Positions 58,100 through 64,000 of a stretch of 64,000 bases of DNA are shown here, piece by piece. The notes under the pieces were generated by a model. It worked only from the letters and a program-made list of their open reading frames with translations, was not told the DNA's origin and did not search any database. This DNA is from JACQFZ01 sp036381895 (GTDB lineage: Bacteria > Pseudomonadota > Gammaproteobacteria > Acidiferrobacterales > Sulfurifustaceae). A program made the position numbers and the translations under genes. Where the stretch lies: positions 94,285 to 158,284 of the forward strand of contig DASVBY010000081.1 of assembly GCA_036381895.1 (NCBI GenBank). The letters run 5' to 3'. How positions within the stretch are numbered: the first letter of the stretch is position 1; each line of letters begins with the position of its first letter.

Positions 58100-59191
58100 T
58101 CAGCCCGGCCTCAGGGTGCCGCGGCGGATCTGGTCGAGCTCCATCGATTCGAACAGTGCCTTGAAGTTGCCTTCGCCGAATCCTTCGTCACCCTTGCGCT
58201 GGATGAGCTCGAAGAAGATCGGACCGATCACGGTCTTGGTGAAGATCTGCAGCAGCAAACCCCCGCCCGGTGTGCCGTCGAGCAGGATGCGGTTGCGCTG
58301 CAGGCGCGCGGTGTCCTCACCGTGGCCGGGAAGCCGGCCGTCGAGCAGCTCGTAATAGGTATCCGGGGTGTCGAGGAATTCGGTGCCGAGCGCCTTCAGC
58401 CGATCGACCGTTTCGTAGATGTCATCGGTACCGAGGGCGATGTGCTGGATGCCCTCGCCGCGGTAGGCATCGAGGTACTCCTGGATCTGGGAGCGGTCAT
58501 CTGCGGACTCGTTGATGGGGATACGGATCTTGCCGCAGGGGCTCGTCATCGCCTTGGATCTGAGCCCCGTGAGCTTCCCTTCGATGTCGAAGTAGCGGAT
58601 TTCGCGGAAGTTGAACAGGCGCTCGTAGAATTCCGCCCACTCCTTCATACGCCCCCGATGTACGTTATGCGTGAGGTGATCGATGTAAGTGATGCCCGCA
58701 CCGCGCGGATTTTTTTCCGCCCCGGGCAGCGGCTCGAAGTCCACCTCGTAGATCGAGAGGTCGCCGCGGTTGCCGGGGTAGCGGTCGACGAGATAGATGA
58801 GCGAATCGCCGATGCCCTTGATGGCAGGTATCGCGAGCTCCATCGGTCCCGGGTGCGGCTCGACGCCCCAGGCGCCGAGCTCGATAGCACGGCGGTACGC
58901 GGCGGCGGCGTCGCGCACGCGGAACGCGATCGCGCACACCGATGGCCCGTGGATGCGCGCGAACGACTGCGCGAAGCTGCCCGGCTCGGCGTTGACGATG
59001 AAATTGACGCTGCCCTGGCGGTAGAGCGTGACGTCCTTGTGGCGATGTTTCGCCACGGCCGCGAAGCCCATCTGCTGAAACAGCGCACCGAGCGCCTTCG
59101 GGTCCGGTGCGGTGTACTCGACGAACTCGAAGCCGTCCGTGCCCATGGGGTTGTCCCACAGGGAGGAGGTGGTGGCGCTCTGCGTCCGCAT
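58100..59191 (-). CDS. hppD: 4-hydroxyphenylpyruvate dioxygenase
   Basis: Fe(II) enzyme that forms homogentisate from 4-hydroxyphenylpyruvate. The 363-residue protein has the two VOC-type halves. The 2-His-1-Glu site is seen as YIDHLTHNV, EGIQHIALGTDD and, near the C-terminus, LQIFTKTVIGPIFFELIQR. GEGNFKALFESMELDQ is the usual C-terminal lid. A GGGGGAG is right before the ATG at 59191. It lies 48 nt after hmgA in the same operon and supplies its substrate. Confidence 0.96.
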   Translation of the reverse strand: MRTQSATTSSLWDNPMGTDGFEFVEYTAPDPKALGALFQQMGFAAVAKHRHKDVTLYRQGSVNFIVNAEPGSFAQSFARIHGPSVCAIAFRVRDAAAAYRRAIELGAWGVEPHPGPMELAIPAIKGIGDSLIYLVDRYPGNRGDLSIYEVDFEPLPGAEKNPRGAGITYIDHLTHNVHRGRMKEWAEFYERLFNFREIRYFDIEGKLTGLRSKAMTSPCGKIRIPINESADDRSQIQEYLDAYRGEGIQHIALGTDDIYETVDRLKALGTEFLDTPDTYYELLDGRLPGHGEDTARLQRNRILLDGTPGGGLLLQIFTKTVIGPIFFELIQRKGDEGFGEGNFKALFESMELDQIRRGTLRPG

Positions 59192-59239
59192 GGCTCCCCC
59201 TGGATCGCCTGATCGTTCCGTTCGCGCTCCTACGTCGCG

Positions 59240-60580
59240 CTAGATTTCGCGGCGAAAATGCTTCGCAAGTCCCTGCCAGCACTCGAAATAATTCGCCTGC
59301 AGCTGGGGTGCCTCGAGCGCGAAGCGGGTCGGGCGGAACAAGTAACGGCTCTCGAACATGAAGGCGAGGCCCTGGTCGACCCGCTCGGGTGCGAGCGCCG
59401 CGTTCGAGGCGCGTTCGAACGTGGCTGCATCGGGCCCGTGGCCGGACATGCAGTTGTGCAGGCTGCTGCCGCCGGGGACGAACCCCGCTGCCTTGCCGTC
59501 GTAGGCGCCGCGGATCAACCCCATGAACTCGCTCATGACGTTGCGATGGAAGTACGGCGGGCGGAATGTGTGCTCCGCGACCGACCAGCGCGGCGGGAAG
59601 ATCACGAAATCGACGTTGGCCGTGCCCGGCGTGTCCGACGGCGAGGTCAGGACGGTGAAGATCGACGGGTCGGGATGGTCGTAGCTGACCGTGTTCATCG
59701 CGTTGAAACGCGCTAGGTCGTACTTGAACGGCAGGTAGTTGCCGTGCCAGGCGACCACGTCGAGCGGCGAATGGTCGATCTCGGCGCTCCAGAGTCCGCC
59801 CGCGAACTTCGCGACCAGCTCGAAGCGGCCCTCGCGCTCCTCGAACGCGGCCGTCGGCGCGAGGAAGTCGCGCGGGTTGGCGAGGCCGTTGGCGCCGATG
59901 GGGCCGAGCTCGGGCAGGCGGAACATGGCGCCGTAGTTCTCGCACGCGTACCCGCGCGCCGCGCCGTCCGGGAGCTCCACGCGCACGCGCACGCCGCGCG
60001 GCAGCAGCGCGATCTCGCCCGGCGCCGCCTCGAGCACGCCGAACTCGGTCGCGAGCCGCAGCCGCCCCTCCTGCGGCACGATCAGGAGCTCGCCGTCGGC
60101 GTCGTAGAAGAAGCGGTCCTCCATCGAGCGGTTCGCGGCGTAGACGTGCACGCCGATGCCGGCCTGCATGCCCGCATCGCCGTTGCCGGCGAGCGTGATC
60201 AAGCCGTCCACGAAATCGGTCGGACCGTCGGGCAGCGGGAACGGATCCCAGCGCAGCTGATTCGGCGACGGGGGGGCTTCCGCGAACGGCGCGGTGCGCA
60301 GGCGGCCTTCGGGGAGCGGGCGGAACGGCCGGTGCATCGCCGCCGGCCGGATACGGTAGAGCCAGGAGCGGCGGTTGTATGCGCGCGGCGCGGTGAAGGC
60401 GGTGCCGGTGAGCTGCTCCGGGTAGAGTCCGTAGGGTGCGCGCTGCGGCGAGTTCTGGCCCTGCGGTAGCGCGCCCGGGAGCGCTTCGCTCGCGAGCTCG
60501 CTGCCAAAGCCCGACTGGTAGCGCAGCTCGCTCACCGCCGGCTGCGGCTTCTCGGCGCGAACGGTTTCAGTGTGTTTCAT
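59240..60580 (-). CDS. hmgA: Homogentisate 1,2-dioxygenase
   Basis: Fe(II) ring-cleaving enzyme that makes maleylacetoacetate. The 446-residue length is standard. Conserved segments include YQSGFGSELASEALPGALPQ at the N-terminus, DVVAWHGNYLPFKYDL in the middle, and the metal site region PPYFHRNVMSEFMGL plus SLHNCMSGHGPD. The ATG overlaps the LysR stop (ATGA), so enzyme and regulator are translated together. First structural gene of the tyrosine operon. Confidence 0.96.
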   Translation of the reverse strand: MKHTETVRAEKPQPAVSELRYQSGFGSELASEALPGALPQGQNSPQRAPYGLYPEQLTGTAFTAPRAYNRRSWLYRIRPAAMHRPFRPLPEGRLRTAPFAEAPPSPNQLRWDPFPLPDGPTDFVDGLITLAGNGDAGMQAGIGVHVYAANRSMEDRFFYDADGELLIVPQEGRLRLATEFGVLEAAPGEIALLPRGVRVRVELPDGAARGYACENYGAMFRLPELGPIGANGLANPRDFLAPTAAFEEREGRFELVAKFAGGLWSAEIDHSPLDVVAWHGNYLPFKYDLARFNAMNTVSYDHPDPSIFTVLTSPSDTPGTANVDFVIFPPRWSVAEHTFRPPYFHRNVMSEFMGLIRGAYDGKAAGFVPGGSSLHNCMSGHGPDAATFERASNAALAPERVDQGLAFMFESRYLFRPTRFALEAPQLQANYFECWQGLAKHFRREI

Positions 60581-61545
60581 GCGACATCGACTCCGCGGCC
60601 AATGCTCGGGGAACCGGACACGGCGCCGGCCGCACTGCGCTCATCGTCCGCGTAAAGCTCGAACAGCTGCTGCCGCATCCAGGCGATCGCCGGGTCGGCG
60701 TCGAAGCGCTCGTGCCAGTACATCGCCACGTCGAACGGCGGGATCTCGATCGGCAGCGGATGGGCGGCGAGCCCCTGCGTGGTGCGCGCGAGCTCGCGCG
60801 CGAGGCAGCTCGGCACGATCACCAGGAGATCCGCGTGCTGCAGGATCGTCGGGATGACGGTGAAGTTCGGCACACGCAGCACGATGCGCGCGCGCAGCTT
60901 GATCAGCGTTTCCTCGATGATGCGGTGGCCGCCGCCCGCCGAGCTCACGAGCGCGTGCGGCGCCGCGAGAAACGCGTCGCGCGTCAGGCGCGCGGCGTTG
61001 CGTCCGCGCTGCGCGCGCATCAGCACCTCGTAGCGTTCGCCGAAGAGCACCTTCGAGCGCACGCCGCGGCCGCCGAGCCGGGGCAGCTTCCCGAGGGCGA
61101 AATCGATCTCGCCTTCGGCGAGCGCATCGCGGATCGCGTCGAGCGCGAGGGTCGTCGCCTCGACGCGGACCGCGGGCGCGATCCGCTGCAGGCGCGCGAG
61201 CAGGGGCGGCAGAAAGAATATCTGGCCCATATCGTTCAGGTGCAGGCGAAACAGGCGCTCGTCGGCGGCCGGGTCGAACGTGCGCCGGTGGCCGAGAGCC
61301 GCCTGGACGTCCCGCAGGGCTTCGCCGATGGTGTCGGCGATCTCGAGGGCATACGGCGTCGGCTGCATGCCGTTCGACGTCGGCACGAACAGCGGGTCGC
61401 CGCAGAGCTCGCGCAGCCGGGCAAGCGCGTTGCTCATCGCAGGCTGGGTGATGCCGAAGCGTTCGGCCGCGAGCGTCACGCTGCGGGTCTCGTAGACTGC
61501 ATGGAACACCGCGAGCAGGTTGAGGTCGACGCGGCGCAGATTCAT
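60577..61545 (-). CDS. LysR family transcriptional regulator of the tyrosine operon
   Basis: A 322-residue LysR protein. The N-terminal HTH is LNLLAVFHAVYETRSVTLAA with ERFGITQPAMSNALARLREL. The effector domain runs from about residue 95. It stands first in the hmgA operon with a 4-nt overlap and is divergent from iorA across a 150-nt AT-rich gap, so it may control both directions. The ATG at 61545 is preferred over a TTG 6 nt earlier. An inducer such as homogentisate or 4-hydroxyphenylpyruvate would fit, but is a guess. Confidence 0.9.
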   Translation of the reverse strand: MNLRRVDLNLLAVFHAVYETRSVTLAAERFGITQPAMSNALARLRELCGDPLFVPTSNGMQPTPYALEIADTIGEALRDVQAALGHRRTFDPAADERLFRLHLNDMGQIFFLPPLLARLQRIAPAVRVEATTLALDAIRDALAEGEIDFALGKLPRLGGRGVRSKVLFGERYEVLMRAQRGRNAARLTRDAFLAAPHALVSSAGGGHRIIEETLIKLRARIVLRVPNFTVIPTILQHADLLVIVPSCLARELARTTQGLAAHPLPIEIPPFDVAMYWHERFDADPAIAWMRQQLFELYADDERSAAGAVSGSPSIGRGVDVA

Positions 61546-61551
61546 CGACAA

Positions 61552-61610
61552 AATGCGGGCGATTCAGTAAATAAATTTCCTTGATAATATGATGAGCCGC
61601 TAAGATGCGA
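61552..61610. promoter_or_regulatory. AT-rich divergent control region between LysR and iorA
   Basis: The tract ATTCAGTAAATAAATTT and the following TTGATAATATGATGA stand out as AT-rich in this GC-rich DNA. It holds a TAATAT (61585-61590) usable as a -10 box for iorA and T-N11-A arrangements as LysR proteins bind. Exact sites cannot be fixed by eye. Confidence 0.45.
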
Positions 61611-61695
61611 AAGTCACGCGTTGTCGGGATCGGCGAAGGCCGCGATGCGATGCCGAGTGCGCCGGTCAACTTTTCGAGCGAGGCAGGCGAGCCTT

Positions 61696-63843
61696 ATGGA
61701 AGTTTCGTTTCATAAAGAGATCGAGCAGTTGCGTCTGGGGCAGGGTGCGGAATTTCGCGGCGAAGGCATTCTCGCGGTCACGAAGGCGCTGCTGCAGTCG
61801 GGGGTGGCGTACATCGGCGGATACCAGGGGGCGCCGGTCTCGCATCTGCTCGACGTGGCGGTGCAAGCGCGCGACTACCTGCGGGAGCTCGGCGTGCACG
61901 TCGAGGCCTGCGCCAACGAAGCGGCGGCCGCGGCGCTCCTCGGCGCCTCCATCAATTACCCGCTGCGCGGGGCCGTGACCTGGAAATCCATCGTCGGCAC
62001 CAACGTCGCCTCCGACGCGCTCTCGAACCTCGCCTCCGCCGGCGTCGTCGGCGGCACGCTCATCGTGGTGGGCGAGGACTACGGCGAGGGTGCGGCCGTC
62101 ATCCAGGAGCGTACGCACGCCTTCGCGCTCAAGTCCTCGGTCTGCCTGCTCGATCCGCGGCCGAACCTGCCGACGATCGTGCATCTCGTCGAGAACGCCT
62201 TCGCGCTATCTGAGGCGTCGAACATGCCGGTGATGATGGAGCTGCGGATCCGCGCGTGCCACGTCTACGGCAGTTTTCCGGCCAAGGACAACCGCCCGCC
62301 GCCGATCTCGCGCAACGCGCTCCTCGCCGGCCCGCCCGAGTTCCTGTACGACCGGCTGTCGCATCCGCCGGCGACGTTCCGTCAGGAGAAGCTCAAGAGC
62401 GAAGTGCGCCTCCCGGCGGCGCGCAAGTTCATCCTCGAGCGCGGGCTCAACGAGCTGCGCGGGCCGGAGGCGGGGGAGATCGGCATCATCGTGCAGGGCG
62501 GGCTCTACAACGGCCTCCTGCGTGCGCTGCAGCAGTTCGAGCTCGCGGACAGCTACGGCCGCAGCCGCGTGCCGCTGCTCGTGCTGAACGCAGTCTATCC
62601 GCTCGTGCCGGAACAGATCGCACGCTTTTGCGCCGGCAAGCGTGCCGTGCTCGTGCTCGAAGAAGGGCAGCCCGAATTCATCGAGCAGGAAATCGCGACG
62701 ATCCTGCGACGCCTGGACGTGCAGACGGCGCTGCACGGCAAGGACTACCTGCCGATGGCCGGGGAGTACACCGCCGAGGTGATGCTGCGCGGCCTGCTCG
62801 GCTTTCTCGAGAAGTACCCGGCCGGCGGCAACGTCGCGGCCGCGCGCGCCTGGGCCGAGGCGCTCGACAAGCGCCGCCGGGACGCGGCGGGCGCCTTCGG
62901 CAAGCCGCTGCCGCCGCGGCCGCCGACGTTCTGCGTCGGCTGCCCCGAACGGCCGGTATTCGCGGCGCTCAAGCTGGTGCAGCGCGAGATCGGTCCGGTG
63001 CACGTCTCGACCGACATCGGCTGCCATACGTTTGCGACGTTCGAGCCGTTCTCGCTCGGCAACTCGATCCTCGGCTACGGCATGAGCCTCGCGAGCAGCG
63101 CCGGCGTGAAGAACTTCTCGGCGAAGCGGCCGATCGCGATCATGGGCGACGGCGGGTTCTGGCACAACGGACTGCTCTCGGGCGTCTCGTCGGCGCTGCT
63201 GAACAAGGGCGACGGCGTGCTCGTCATCATGAAGAACGGCTACACGTCGGCCACCGGCACGCAGGAGACGATCTCTACGCCGAGCTCCGAGGCCCGCCGC
63301 GTCGCGCAGGGCACGAGCGCGACGCCCACTGAAGTCACGATCGAGAGCACGCTGCGCGGCATGGGCGTGAAGTGGCTTCGCACGGTCGACAACTACAAGG
63401 TCGGCACCGTGAAGAAGACGCTCAAGGAGGCGCTGACCTCCACCTTCGAGGGACTGAAGGTGATCATCGCCGACGGCGAGTGCCAGCTCGAGCGCCAGCG
63501 GCGCCTGAAGCCGATCCGCGCGAAGATGCTCAAGGAGGGCAAGCGCGTAGTTCGCACGCGCTTCGGTGTCGACGAGGAAACCTGCACGGGCGATCACTCC
63601 TGCATCCGGCTCTCGGGCTGCCCGACGCTCACGGTGCGCACGCCCACCGATCCGCTGAAAGTCGATCCGGTCGCCTACGTCACGAACGACTGCGTCGGCT
63701 GCGGCACGTGCGGCGAAGTCGCTCACGCAGCCACGCTCTGTCCGTCGTTCTGGCGCGCCGAGATCATCAGCAACCCCACCCGCTGGGACCGCTTCGTCGC
63801 TCGCGTGCGCGCCGCGATCATCGGCGCCCTGCAGCCCGCGTGA
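61696..63843 (+). CDS. iorA: Indolepyruvate (2-oxoacid):ferredoxin oxidoreductase, alpha subunit
   Basis: Oxidatively decarboxylates aromatic 2-oxoacids to acyl-CoA, reducing ferredoxin. The 715-residue TPP enzyme has GGYQGAPVSHLLDVAVQA at the N-terminal Pyr domain, DIGCHTFATFEP and MGDGGFWHNGLLSGV for TPP and Mg, and C-terminal ferredoxin-like cysteines in CTGDHSCIRLSGCP and CVGCGTCGEVAHAATLCP. The ATG at 61696 opens the conserved part. It is divergent from the LysR gene, and the beta subunit starts 5 nt after its stop. Next to tyrosine catabolism it offers a second fate for aryl-pyruvates. Confidence 0.9.
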   Translation: MEVSFHKEIEQLRLGQGAEFRGEGILAVTKALLQSGVAYIGGYQGAPVSHLLDVAVQARDYLRELGVHVEACANEAAAAALLGASINYPLRGAVTWKSIVGTNVASDALSNLASAGVVGGTLIVVGEDYGEGAAVIQERTHAFALKSSVCLLDPRPNLPTIVHLVENAFALSEASNMPVMMELRIRACHVYGSFPAKDNRPPPISRNALLAGPPEFLYDRLSHPPATFRQEKLKSEVRLPAARKFILERGLNELRGPEAGEIGIIVQGGLYNGLLRALQQFELADSYGRSRVPLLVLNAVYPLVPEQIARFCAGKRAVLVLEEGQPEFIEQEIATILRRLDVQTALHGKDYLPMAGEYTAEVMLRGLLGFLEKYPAGGNVAAARAWAEALDKRRRDAAGAFGKPLPPRPPTFCVGCPERPVFAALKLVQREIGPVHVSTDIGCHTFATFEPFSLGNSILGYGMSLASSAGVKNFSAKRPIAIMGDGGFWHNGLLSGVSSALLNKGDGVLVIMKNGYTSATGTQETISTPSSEARRVAQGTSATPTEVTIESTLRGMGVKWLRTVDNYKVGTVKKTLKEALTSTFEGLKVIIADGECQLERQRRLKPIRAKMLKEGKRVVRTRFGVDEETCTGDHSCIRLSGCPTLTVRTPTDPLKVDPVAYVTNDCVGCGTCGEVAHAATLCPSFWRAEIISNPTRWDRFVARVRAAIIGALQPA

Positions 63844-63848
63844 CCGAG

Positions 63849-64000
63849 ATGACCGATACGAAACCCCTGACGCTGCTGATCGCCGCTCTCGGCGGCGAAG
63901 GCGGCGGCGTGCTCAACGACTGGATCGTCACCTGCGCGATCGACCAGGGCCTGCCGGTGCAGGCCACTTCGGTTCCCGGCGTGGCGCAGCGCACGGGCTC
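63849..64000 (+). CDS. iorB: 2-oxoacid:ferredoxin oxidoreductase beta/gamma subunit (partial)
   Basis: The first 50 codons of the partner subunit, cut by the window end. TLLIAALGGEGGGVLNDWIV and VQATSVPGVAQRTG match the start of the gamma-type domain of indolepyruvate oxidoreductase beta proteins, where GGxGG and the S-V-P-G-V-AQRTG loop are conserved. It starts with ATG at 63849, 5 nt after iorA, so both subunits are made from one message. Confidence 0.85.
   Translation, partial: MTDTKPLTLLIAALGGEGGGVLNDWIVTCAIDQGLPVQATSVPGVAQRTG

Noticed and set aside
1..64000. CRISPR arrays, complete insertion sequences, phage genes or rRNA
   Set aside because: Reading through both strands gave no regularly spaced repeats, transposase, phage structural gene or rRNA sequence.

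Overview
The window is very GC-rich (about 70% by eye) chromosomal DNA from a proteobacterium, most likely a gamma- or betaproteobacterium. Pointers are the uvrC-pgsA-tRNA-Gly-tRNA-Cys-tRNA-Leu order known from E. coli and relatives, an E. coli-type S-adenosylmethionine decarboxylase, heptose genes of lipopolysaccharide type (hldE, gmhB, several family-9 glycosyltransferases) and a tyrosine/homogentisate operon. I cannot name the species. There is no rRNA, CRISPR array, complete insertion sequence or phage.

Layout. 0.1-8.9 kb: housekeeping genes (cysM, a PolB-like exonuclease, rlmD, an L,D-transpeptidase, nagZ, S-adenosylmethionine decarboxylase, a family-5 uracil-DNA glycosylase, uvrC) followed by pgsA and three tRNA genes. 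The tRNA cluster is split between tRNA-Cys and tRNA-Leu. About 1.1 kb next to tRNA-Cys is bounded by a 15-bp copy of the tRNA 3' end and holds a small Cys-rich protein gene and a decayed merT. 12.2-15.4 kb: a methyltransferase, malonyl-CoA synthetase and a 5'-truncated MFS gene. 15.5-31.5 kb: a surface-glycan locus with four GT9 heptosyltransferase-like enzymes, three GT2s, two GT4s, hldE, gmhB, an SDR, a carbamoyltransferase and a radical SAM protein. It fits a carbamoylated heptose-containing LPS core or a related glycan. 31.6-47.7 kb: a stress/accessory block with treZ, a glycogen-debranching enzyme, two-component and nuclease-fold genes, a CgeB-type glycosyltransferase, UDP-glucuronate decarboxylase, a HAD-phosphatase/P-loop ATPase fusion coupled to ligD, and a cation efflux protein.

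47.1-64.0 kb: aromatic catabolism. A MarR regulator faces a flavin monooxygenase across a perfect 18-bp palindrome. Downstream lie genes of the gentisate route (fumarylpyruvate hydrolase, GSH-dependent isomerase, 3-hydroxybenzoate 6-hydroxylase) with two NDP-forming CoA ligases and a thioesterase. The ring-cleaving gentisate dioxygenase is present only as a frameshifted C-terminal scar. On the other strand a LysR-hmgA-hppD-fahA operon carries the homogentisate route, divergent from the 2-oxoacid:ferredoxin oxidoreductase genes iorA and (cut by the window edge) iorB. The one isomerase in the window could serve both ring-cleavage routes. That is an inference from context.
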